A stretch of DNA of 8,429 nt. Source: Treponema sp. UBA937. Its GTDB lineage: Bacteria; Spirochaetota; Spirochaetia; Treponematales; Breznakiellaceae. Position numbers and translations under genes: made by a program. The stretch is from the NCBI GenBank assembly GCA_002293455.1, contig DBDH01000098.1, positions 1 through 8,429 of the forward strand, in the 5' to 3' direction. Below the pieces are notes generated by a model. The model saw nothing but the letters and a program-made list of their open reading frames with translations. It was not told the origin of the DNA and searched no databases. This document shows positions 1 through 5,339 of the stretch, piece by piece; positions within the stretch are counted from its first letter, which is position 1; each line of letters opens with the position of its first letter.

Positions 1-30
1 AACTGAAGTTTTGCAATTTCCTACATACCA

Positions 31-59
31 TTGTTATTTTACAGATAAGTGAATATACT
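31..59 (+). promoter_or_regulatory. Sigma70-type promoter of the toxin-antitoxin pair
   Basis: A -35 box TTGTTA (31-36, 4 of 6 consensus bases) and a -10 box TATACT (54-59, 5 of 6) are separated by exactly 17 bases. The expected transcription start, about 7 bases after the -10 box, falls at about position 66, the A of the toxin ATG. The mRNA would then have essentially no 5' leader. The boxes are read directly from the sequence; the function is inferred. Confidence 0.55.
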
Positions 60-65
60 TGAGGG

Positions 66-323
66 ATGTATACTAATATTTGTTGCAATCCGTCAGCATT
101 TAAACATGGCGTAACCATCGAAGACATTAATTGTGCGATGGCAATTCCGTTGATAGACAGGCTGATGGAGAAATACTTCAACAAATATTTGCTTATTGGG
201 TTTGACTTGAGCGGCAGTTTGCTCGAAATCATGTATAATCTTGTGGATGAAGATACCGCAAATGTTTTTCATGCCATGAAGTGCCGGAAGGAATTGTATA
301 AATATCTTCCAAGGAGTATGTAA
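66..323 (+). CDS. Putative toxin of a type II toxin-antitoxin pair (BrnT-like)
   Basis: An 85-residue protein. Residues 13-24 (FKHGVTIEDINC) resemble the KHGVS-x-E-E opening of BrnT/RelE-fold toxins. The core (LLIGFD, then SGSLLEIMYN, then VFHAMKCRKELYKYL) matches a widespread small-protein family with G-x-LLE and HAM-x-x-R signatures, usually paired with a small downstream antitoxin. If it works like BrnT it would be a ribosome-dependent or free RNase, but that is inference from fold resemblance; no catalytic assay family is recognised with certainty. The ATG at 66 has GAGGG touching it (no normal spacing), and the next in-frame ATG (codon 25) would cut into the conserved core, so 66 is preferred. 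Its stop overlaps the next start by one base (TAATG), indicating translational coupling. It could instead be a harmless member of a DUF family. Confidence 0.7.
   Translation: MYTNICCNPSAFKHGVTIEDINCAMAIPLIDRLMEKYFNKYLLIGFDLSGSLLEIMYNLVDEDTANVFHAMKCRKELYKYLPRSM
311..316 (+). promoter_or_regulatory. Shine-Dalgarno of the antitoxin, inside the toxin gene
   Basis: AAGGAG lies in the last codons of the toxin gene, 6 bases before the antitoxin ATG at 323. This strong site, compared with the poor site of the toxin, would favour antitoxin synthesis from the shared mRNA. Confidence 0.6.
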
Positions 324-559
324 TGCCATTGTTGACTGATGAAGAAGCGGATGCTCTTGATGAAGAACTGACTCAAACTATCCCCGAACTTACGGATGTC
401 GAAGGTCCGTTTATCAAAAACTATCACCGCAGTATGTTGGTAGCTCTCGATCGGTTTTCCGCTCAGTATTTCCAGGCCCGAATGTTGGCAACACATCAAA
501 CCCCTGCCGAATTGATCAGCGAAATGGTTCGGGAGCGGATTGCTGCCGCACAGCATTAA
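323..559 (+). CDS. Putative antitoxin partner of the upstream toxin
   Basis: A 78-residue acidic-to-neutral protein. The N-terminal part (residues 1-30) is rich in Asp/Glu and Thr and probably flexible. The C-terminal part (about 38-76) holds ALDRFSAQYFQARMLATHQ followed by TPAELISEMVRERIA, a helix-turn-helix-length pair of helices reminiscent of ribbon-helix-helix antitoxins. The expected role is to bind and neutralise the upstream protein and possibly autoregulate the promoter at 31-59. The start is set by the AAGGAG site 6 bases upstream and by the one-base TAATG overlap with the preceding stop. The toxin-first gene order is less common than antitoxin-first but known (for example brnTA and higBA). 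The assignment rests on context and weak resemblance, not on a firmly recognised domain. Confidence 0.65.
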   Translation: MPLLTDEEADALDEELTQTIPELTDVEGPFIKNYHRSMLVALDRFSAQYFQARMLATHQTPAELISEMVRERIAAAQH

Positions 560-614
560 AACCGGATAATGGTTTGCATTGTAAACTCGGGCTTTGTCAC
601 ATGTCGGCGGTTTT

Positions 615-1073
615 ATGACTCTTTCGCTTCACAATACGTCAGAATTGATTATTGAATGTAAAGATTTACAAAATGGGGGAATTTTTCCGCAAAAATATAC
701 GCACAGAGGTGAAGAAATTTCTCCGGAATTTATCCTCAAGAATGTATCTTCAAAGGGAAAGACGATTTCGATTATCTTCGACGATATAGACCAGGCAATG
801 AATCATTGGATGATTTGGAATATTCCCGCGGTCAATATCATCCCCGGAAATTTGGCTAAAGATAAAAGGCTGTCAAATTTAGGGAATGCCGTTCAAAAAA
901 GCAGATACCGGGGACCAAATCCGCCCAAAGGGATACGGCACAAATATCAATTTAACCTATATGTTTTGGATTGCGAAATAACCATAAAAAGCAAGGCAAA
1001 TAAAGAAGAACTGGAAAAGGCAATGGAGAACCATATCATTCAATACGGATGTCTTTATGGTTATTATGAATAA
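615..1073 (+). CDS. YbhB/YbcL family (PEBP / Raf kinase inhibitor-like) protein, divergent
   Basis: A 152-residue protein, close to the 150-160 residues usual for bacterial YbhB proteins. From the ATG at 615, the visible family signatures are YTHRGEEISPEF (28-39), the HW-x-x-x-NIPA block (64-72), GPNPPKG-x-x-HKY (100-111), and the C-terminal helix ending in YGCLYGYYE. Family members are cytoplasmic or periplasmic and bind small anionic ligands in a pocket; their bacterial role is unclear. The DPDAP motif normally next to HW is replaced by a DDIDQAM sequence, so the pocket is altered, although H64 and H109 are retained. A TTG at 594 (7 codons earlier) is an alternative start; 615 is preferred because it is ATG with a weak GGCGG 4-5 bases upstream. 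The gene is clearly more AT-rich than the downstream operon and stands alone. Confidence 0.8.
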   Translation: MTLSLHNTSELIIECKDLQNGGIFPQKYTHRGEEISPEFILKNVSSKGKTISIIFDDIDQAMNHWMIWNIPAVNIIPGNLAKDKRLSNLGNAVQKSRYRGPNPPKGIRHKYQFNLYVLDCEITIKSKANKEELEKAMENHIIQYGCLYGYYE

Positions 1074-1087
1074 ATTTATCATTTTTA

Positions 1088-1120
1088 AAGAGATTGCGGC
1101 CGCTTCATCTTTTGTTTTTT
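1088..1120 (+). terminator. Candidate intrinsic terminator after the YbhB-like gene
   Basis: A 7-pair stem (1088-1094 with 1107-1113, one G-T pair) closes over a 12-base GC-rich loop containing the palindrome GCGGCCGC, which can add two more pairs. It runs straight into a T-rich stretch (1110-1120, only one G). The lower stem is AT-rich, so strength is uncertain. Confidence 0.4.
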
Positions 1121-1138
1121 AATTATTTTTTGTATAAT
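1112..1138 (+). promoter_or_regulatory. Promoter candidate for the sigma-factor operon
   Basis: A perfect -10 box TATAAT lies at 1133-1138. The -35 is poor: TTGTTT at 1112-1117 leaves only 15 bases, whereas TTTTGT at 1110-1115 leaves 17. The AT-rich spacer may compensate. Predicted start is near 1145, giving a leader of about 97 bases before the TTG start codon. A second, ECF-like candidate (GGAACC at 1165-1170) lies inside this leader. Confidence 0.5.
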
Positions 1139-1192
1139 ATATATGTTCTCCCTTCAATGCTTCGGGAACCTCAGTACAGGAAAGCTCAGGGA

Positions 1193-1225
1193 ATGAAAAA
1201 GCACATTGAGATTTTATTTTTGTAA
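1193..1225 (+). CDS. Possible 10-codon leader ORF upstream of the sigma gene
   Basis: ATG at 1193 opens a 10-residue frame (MKKHIEILFL) ending TAA at 1223-1225, 16 bases before the sigma TTG. AGGAAAG at 1178-1184 sits 8 bases upstream of the ATG and could act as a Shine-Dalgarno. It could modulate translation of the TTG-started sigma gene, or it may be chance. Confidence 0.2.
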   Translation: MKKHIEILFL

Positions 1226-1241
1226 CAATTGAGAGGAAACT

Positions 1242-1766
1242 TTGTTTTCAGATAAAGACGGCACGGCGCATGGGGCAGAATTTCGCAGACTCTACGATAC
1301 GGTGTTCCCGATACTGTTTCGGGTTTCGTACCGGATAACGAACAGCGAAGAAGCCGCGGAAGATCTTTGCCAGGAAGCGTTTTTCCGTCTTTATGAAAAA
1401 AACATGGCGTTTCCAAATCCCGATGAAGCCAAATATTGGTTAATCCGGGTTGTGAAAAACGCGGCCCTCAATTACGCGAAACGGAAAGAACGGGAGCGGA
1501 AAGCCTATCAAAGGGCGTTCAAGGAAGATACGAGGGAACAAGATACCGGCGAAGGGATTCTGCTTAAAAAAGAAAGCCGGGAAGAAGTACAAAAAGCCCT
1601 GGATAAACTCCCTGATAATTTACGGATTGTGTTGATATTGAAAGAATATGCGGAATTGAACTATAAAGAAATTGGGCGGGCGCTGGGTATCAGCGAAGGA
1701 AACGTAAAAATCCGGGTATTTCGGGCCAGAGAAAAACTGGCAAGTATCATGGGTAAGGAAGGTTAA
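1242..1766 (+). CDS. ECF-type RNA polymerase sigma factor
   Basis: A 174-residue sigma factor of the extracytoplasmic-function group, which redirects core RNA polymerase to stress or envelope promoters. Region 2 spans about residues 13-82, with the typical SEEAAEDLCQEAFFRLYEK helix and then WLIRVVKNAALNYAKRK. A polar linker rich in Lys/Glu follows (83-115). Region 4 spans about 116-168, with LDKLPDNLRIVLILKE and the helix-turn-helix YKEIGRALGISEGNVKIRVF. There is no SnoaL-like or other extension. The start is TTG at 1242, with AGAGGA at 1232-1237; an in-frame TGA at 1230 excludes anything earlier. The stop is two bases from the anti-sigma start, the classic regulator-pair layout. Its activity should be controlled by sequestration by the next gene product, and autoregulation is possible. 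Confidence 0.93.
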   Translation: MFSDKDGTAHGAEFRRLYDTVFPILFRVSYRITNSEEAAEDLCQEAFFRLYEKNMAFPNPDEAKYWLIRVVKNAALNYAKRKERERKAYQRAFKEDTREQDTGEGILLKKESREEVQKALDKLPDNLRIVLILKEYAELNYKEIGRALGISEGNVKIRVFRAREKLASIMGKEG

Positions 1767-1768
1767 GT

Positions 1769-2401
1769 ATGTGTCCTGATCGTCAAATGCTTTCGGTTTA
1801 TTTTGATAATGAACTTCCGTCTCCTTGGAAAGAGAAAATGGAAGCGCATATATCACAGTGTGCTGAATGTCAGAAGCTGTTAAAACAGTATCAATCTGTA
1901 TCGAATCTTATGCATCCTGAAAATGATCTTACCGAACCACATGTTGATTCTGCGCAGGAGCGTGCGCAGGAGCGTGCGCAAGAGCGGGCAAAAAGCAGGG
2001 TTTGGGAACAGCTTTCCATAATGCAATTTGAAAAAAAGAAGACCGTTTCCCACAGATGGAACCGTTCTGTGTCTCTGCCTTTACCTGCCGCGGCTGCTGC
2101 CGTCCTTGTTATCGCTTTTATGGCGGCTTTTATCGGAAACATGATTTCACGTTCGGGACAGAATACACATACGATGGCGGCGCTTGAAGCACGGCCCGCT
2201 GTCTCTTCCGCGGCGGCGCTTGAAGCGCAAAATATTATTACCTCTGCCGATTTAGCCCGAATCATCCAATACCTGGATGCTCAGGAAGACGCGTCCAGCA
2301 TGATGATCATCAATCTTCCGGAAACCGAAAATTTCACGAGTTTCGGTGAACCCGCTCTCATCCGTGCCGCGGATTACACAAGGGGGAATGATTTCCGATG
2401 A
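1769..2401 (+). CDS. Membrane-anchored zinc-finger (ZAS) anti-sigma factor
   Basis: A 210-residue single-pass anti-sigma factor. The N-terminal cytoplasmic part carries C2 and the H27-x3-C31-x2-C34 motif of zinc-associated anti-sigma domains, after the YFDNELP stretch typical of zf-HC2 proteins. Residues 62-73 are three exact AQER repeats, with a decayed fourth unit AKSR; this stretch should be a charged helix linking the finger to the membrane. A hydrophobic span at about 103-126 is the only membrane segment. The remaining roughly 84 residues would lie outside and contain an Ala-rich part and a helix (ITSADLARIIQYLDAQEDAS), a possible sensor. AAGGAAGG at 1755-1762 sits 6 bases before the ATG. 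It overlaps the next gene by 4 bases (ATGA). Release of the sigma factor probably needs proteolysis or a conformational change, as in relatives. Confidence 0.88.
   Translation: MCPDRQMLSVYFDNELPSPWKEKMEAHISQCAECQKLLKQYQSVSNLMHPENDLTEPHVDSAQERAQERAQERAKSRVWEQLSIMQFEKKKTVSHRWNRSVSLPLPAAAAAVLVIAFMAAFIGNMISRSGQNTHTMAALEARPAVSSAAALEAQNIITSADLARIIQYLDAQEDASSMMIINLPETENFTSFGEPALIRAADYTRGNDFR
1952..1987 (+). repeat. Three 12-base tandem repeats in the anti-sigma gene
   Basis: GCGCAGGAGCGT occurs twice perfectly (1952-1963, 1964-1975) and once with two changes (1976-1987), encoding AQER three times. Because the unit is a multiple of three, gain or loss would lengthen or shorten the linker helix by four residues without changing frame. 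Confidence 0.9.
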
Positions 2402-2955
2402 CTGTCATCAAGACGCCGGTCATCAAAACGGCCTGGCGCTTTTGGAAAATCACTGTTCCCTTGTTCATTTTCTTTTTCGCGGGAACGGCTGTCGCCCGGG
2501 CTCAGGAATCATCTTCTCCCGATGAAATTTTGCCTGGTTTTGAAGAAACCGCGGTAATTTTACAAATAAACGCCAGGGTAATTGAACCTAACCAGGAAAT
2601 CATTTGGGATTCTTCAGATTCCAAGGCTACCATTTCAGGAAAACCTGTGTCTATCAAACTTACGGGAAGAAATATCATTATCGTGGCCCGCTTCACTCCT
2701 TATATCAGCGCCGATGGATTAAAATTTCTCGCGGTTCAGGGGCAGGTTTGGACTGATGTCCCAAACAAGGGAGTCCATTATTACACGAGTATCCAGACTA
2801 TGCCGGTGGAATTCGGCGAACAAATCTTTTTCTTTCCCCTGGGCTCCCAAACAGAGGAAGGTGATATGAGAATTGAGATACAGCTCATGTTAAAACCTTA
2901 CGAGGAAGAGCTTCCTTCTCAAGATAATCCTTCAAGTGAGAATGTTAATCAATAA
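2398..2955 (+). CDS. Exported beta-rich protein of unknown function
   Basis: A 185-residue protein that I do not recognise as a named family. The N-terminus is a long signal peptide: a basic region with Lys/Arg to residue 17, a hydrophobic core at about 18-32, and an A33-R34-A35 cleavage site before Q36. No lipobox is present, so the product should be periplasmic or outer-membrane associated. The mature part alternates hydrophobic and polar residues, suggesting a beta sandwich, with aromatic-rich blocks (RFTPYIS at about 97-103, VQGQVWTDVP at about 113-122, then EFGEQIFFFPLG). The last 15 or so residues are acidic, polar and Pro/Ser/Asn-rich, probably disordered. Its start overlaps the anti-sigma stop by 4 bases, and its stop overlaps the lipoprotein start by 1 base. 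A possible Shine-Dalgarno AGGGGG (2381-2386) is 11 bases away, so coupling probably matters. A role as a signal input or target of the sigma pair is inferred only from context. Confidence 0.75.
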   Translation: MTVIKTPVIKTAWRFWKITVPLFIFFFAGTAVARAQESSSPDEILPGFEETAVILQINARVIEPNQEIIWDSSDSKATISGKPVSIKLTGRNIIIVARFTPYISADGLKFLAVQGQVWTDVPNKGVHYYTSIQTMPVEFGEQIFFFPLGSQTEEGDMRIEIQLMLKPYEEELPSQDNPSSENVNQ

Positions 2956-4577
2956 TGACGATACCTTGCCGCTTCTTTCTGTTTCTTCTTTTGCCGCTTT
3001 TGTTTCTTTCCTGCGCTAAGAATCTTCCCAGGATTGATTCCATCGATCCGTCTGTCGGATTTTTGGGGGAAACGGTCAGCATATACGGAGAACATTTTGG
3101 AGACGAGCGGAATGAATCCTATATTACGATAGGAGATTATCAGCCCATATCATCGGCGTATCTTGAATGGAAGGATAACCGGATTTTATTGCAGGTTCCC
3201 GATTTTGGCGATTCCGGACTCATATATGTTCACAAAAACGGAGAAAAAAGCAACGCGGCGCTTTTTTCCAATAAGGCAAAAATGCCCCAGCTTGCAAAAG
3301 GAATCGTTCCCGGAACAAGTCCCGTTATTACGATGTTGAACCCCTCAGCCGGATCGGTCGGTTCTTTCATCACCATTCAGGGGGAGAATTTCGGGACATC
3401 AAGGGAAAACAGCGCCGTCAAGTTTTACTGGGATGTGGAAACGCCCCTGCCCGTTTCGCAGAATGAGCAGACTTCGGTTGAAGTTTCCGCCGCCGAGTTC
3501 GGTTATGATACCTGGAGCGAACGGGAAATACGGGTTCGTGTGCCCGACGGAGCCGCAAGCGGAAGCGTGATTGTGGAAACGCCCAGGGGAACGAGCCGCC
3601 CTGTTTTTTTTGAGGTATCGGGCGGACCGGGAACGAAAATTTTTAAGGACAAACGGAGTTACACACTATCCTACTCTGCCGATATAAGAGTCAGTGAATC
3701 GAATATTCCGAATACGCTCTATCTTTGGATGCCGATGCCTTCTGTATCTTCATCCCAGAAAGCACCGAGACTGCTTTCAAGAAACCGGGAACCCTTTGTG
3801 GAAAATCACCGGGGAACATCACTCTTTCAATTCAAAGATTTGCTGCCGGATTCTTCCAATATTGTAACGCTTTCGTATGTCGTTGATGTGTACAGCGTAG
3901 AAACAGCCGTCCGAGTCCAGAATGTCCGCCCCGCGGCCGCTTCCGCCATGACAAATGTTTTCACCAATGCTTCCGCGCTTGTTCCTTCAAATAATGATTC
4001 GATTATTGAAAAGGCCAGATCGATTGCCGGCCGCGAACAAAATCCTTACCTGAAAGCCCAAAGAATCTATCAATGGCTGATCAACAGTGATAACATAGTG
4101 ATAGAAAGCATAGACAGCGGAGGCGCCGTCGAAGCGCTGGAAGAAGGCAGGGCCGATGCGTACCGAATGGCGCTGTTATTCTGTTCTTTGGCAAGAGCAT
4201 CGGGAATACCGGCTCTGCCGGTTTCGGGAGTTCTTGTTGATAATTTCCGGAACACACAAAAACATTACTGGGCGGAATTTTGGATTGACGGTCTCGGCTG
4301 GATTCCCGTTGACCCCATATTCGGAGCGGGAGCCGCGCCTGAATCGATTATTCTAAGGCAGAATTACGCCGCTTATTATTTTGGAAGCATGGACAACCAG
4401 CACATCGCTTTTTCCAGAGGAGAGACAACACTTTCCCAGATGGACCTTGGCGGAAGAATCTTTACGAGGGAACGGGGCTACGCCCTCCAAAACCTTTGGG
4501 AAGAAGCCGTCGGCGGCCTCGATTCCTATTCTTCCCTTTGGACCGATGTCGCGATTACCGGAATGTACGTGAATTAG
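2955..4577 (+). CDS. Lipoprotein with two TIG domains and a transglutaminase-like domain lacking the catalytic Cys
   Basis: A 540-residue envelope lipoprotein. The signal peptide ends in LLFLSC with the lipidated Cys at residue 20; Phe at -3 fits the relaxed spirochaete lipobox. Two IPT/TIG immunoglobulin-like domains follow (about 24-106 and 123-221, each opening with a P-x-x-G-x-x-G-x-x-[VI]-x-I-x-G-x-x-F-G pattern). A beta region (about 228-320) resembles the N-terminal part of bacterial transglutaminase-like proteins, and the core lies at about 360-480. In the core, H437 (HYWAEFW) and D453 (GWIPVDP) keep the expected His and Asp. The residue aligned with the nucleophile is A402 in GRADAYRMALLFC, by spacing to the ARASGIP block. 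It is therefore probably a non-catalytic binding or scaffold protein, unless C410 substitutes. TAATG overlap with the upstream gene, and 8 bases to the UMP kinase gene. No strong own ribosome-binding site is seen. Confidence 0.85.
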   Translation: MTIPCRFFLFLLLPLLFLSCAKNLPRIDSIDPSVGFLGETVSIYGEHFGDERNESYITIGDYQPISSAYLEWKDNRILLQVPDFGDSGLIYVHKNGEKSNAALFSNKAKMPQLAKGIVPGTSPVITMLNPSAGSVGSFITIQGENFGTSRENSAVKFYWDVETPLPVSQNEQTSVEVSAAEFGYDTWSEREIRVRVPDGAASGSVIVETPRGTSRPVFFEVSGGPGTKIFKDKRSYTLSYSADIRVSESNIPNTLYLWMPMPSVSSSQKAPRLLSRNREPFVENHRGTSLFQFKDLLPDSSNIVTLSYVVDVYSVETAVRVQNVRPAAASAMTNVFTNASALVPSNNDSIIEKARSIAGREQNPYLKAQRIYQWLINSDNIVIESIDSGGAVEALEEGRADAYRMALLFCSLARASGIPALPVSGVLVDNFRNTQKHYWAEFWIDGLGWIPVDPIFGAGAAPESIILRQNYAAYYFGSMDNQHIAFSRGETTLSQMDLGGRIFTRERGYALQNLWEEAVGGLDSYSSLWTDVAITGMYVN

Positions 4578-4581
4578 GAGG
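4576..4581 (+). promoter_or_regulatory. Strong Shine-Dalgarno deciding the UMP kinase start
   Basis: AGGAGG overlaps the stop codon of the lipoprotein gene (TAG 4575-4577) and lies 4 bases before the ATG at 4586. This supports 4586 over in-frame codons 90 bases upstream that lie inside the lipoprotein gene. Confidence 0.75.
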
Positions 4582-4585
4582 AAAT

Positions 4586-5269
4586 ATGGTTACGGTTATT
4601 TCATTGGGAGGATCGATAGTTGCTCCCGATTCCGTGGATGAAGTTTTTTTAAAAGAATTTCTGGCTTTGATTACCGAAATGCTTGAACAGAATGAAAAAC
4701 GCCGCTTCATTTTTGTCGTGGGCGGCGGCGGTCCGGCCCGGAATTATCAAAAAGCCTATAGATCGATCTGCGAAAACTCGGCGGATCATGAAGCGGATTG
4801 GATCGGCGTCATGGCAACGAGGCTTAACGCTCAGCTTATCAAGGCGCTTATGGGAAAATGGTGCACCCAGGACGTGGTGATTGATCCGACCCAGGCGGAA
4901 CCGCTTGTGGGCCGGGTTCTGGCGGCGGCAGGCTGGAAACCGGGCTTTTCCTCCGATTACGACGCGGTGCTTCTCGCGGAACGTTTTAACGCCGACAAGG
5001 TGATCAATCTGTCCAATATCGATAAAGTGTATACCGATGATCCCAAAAAGAACCCGGACGCAAAACCGATAGATTCCATCTCCTGGGCCGATTTCCGCGC
5101 AATGGTAGGCGACGAATGGGTTCCCGGAAAAAATGTCCCCTTCGATCCCGTAGCAAGCAAACACGCGTCAAAAATAGGACTAAAAGTTATCTGTGCTGCG
5201 GGAAGAAATCTTCCCAATCTAAAGAAGATTCTGAATGATGAACCGTTTATCGGCACTACGATAGGATGA
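4586..5269 (+). CDS. pyrH: UMP kinase, archaeal/spirochaete type
   Basis: A 227-residue cytoplasmic amino-acid-kinase-fold enzyme that phosphorylates UMP to UDP with ATP. Landmarks are the phosphate-binding LGGSIV (7-12), VVGGGGPARNY (44-54), the UMP-site helix D71-W-I-G-V-M-A-T-R-L-N-A (71-82), NLSNIDKVYTDDP (141-153), GKNVPFDPVASKHA (181-194) and a C-terminal GTTIG. The length and the GGGGPAR form fit the short archaeal/spirochaete subfamily rather than the roughly 240-residue E. coli-type PyrH. The start follows AGGAGG at 4576-4581. It is the last gene of the sigma-factor run. A housekeeping enzyme here may have its own promoter inside the lipoprotein gene, but none was identified. I see no convincing terminator hairpin directly after it. 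Confidence 0.88.
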   Translation: MVTVISLGGSIVAPDSVDEVFLKEFLALITEMLEQNEKRRFIFVVGGGGPARNYQKAYRSICENSADHEADWIGVMATRLNAQLIKALMGKWCTQDVVIDPTQAEPLVGRVLAAAGWKPGFSSDYDAVLLAERFNADKVINLSNIDKVYTDDPKKNPDAKPIDSISWADFRAMVGDEWVPGKNVPFDPVASKHASKIGLKVICAAGRNLPNLKKILNDEPFIGTTIG

Positions 5270-5289
5270 CAGAGCTTTTTTGTTCCATA

Positions 5290-5310
5290 ACATTTCGGAA
5301 ACATTTCGGA
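5290..5310. repeat. Short direct repeat between convergent genes
   Basis: ACATTTCGGA occurs twice (5290-5299 and 5301-5310), separated by one base, in the 70-base gap between the convergent UMP kinase and cyclase genes. No function can be assigned. Confidence 0.6.
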
Positions 5311-5339
5311 GGCTTTGAGGCAAACGGCTGTATTTCTTT

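Noticed and set aside
559..575. Hairpin AAACC/GGTTT after the antitoxin gene
   Set aside because: Five to six pairs with no following T-run; not enough to call a terminator.
594..614. TTG start seven codons upstream for the YbhB-like gene
   Set aside because: No convincing ribosome-binding site precedes it; kept only as an alternative to the ATG at 615.
1096..1103. GCGGCCGC palindrome as an independent site
   Set aside because: Better explained as the loop of the candidate terminator; a single 8-base palindrome is weak evidence of a binding site.
1891..2265. 124-codon minus-strand open frame opposite the anti-sigma gene
   Set aside because: Its Ala/Ser/Cys-rich runs mirror the tandem repeat and membrane segment of the real gene.
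4496..4585. In-frame upstream extension of UMP kinase by 30 residues
   Set aside because: It lies inside the lipoprotein gene, reads as basic low-complexity sequence, and the AGGAGG site fixes the start at 4586.
4649..5164. 171-codon minus-strand open frame opposite UMP kinase
   Set aside because: The plus-strand gene has full family motifs; the opposite frame has none.
5248..5281. Terminator after UMP kinase (TATCG/CGATA stem, then a T-run)
   Set aside because: The stem is only five pairs and ends about 12 bases before the T-run at 5276-5281, so it does not fit an intrinsic terminator.
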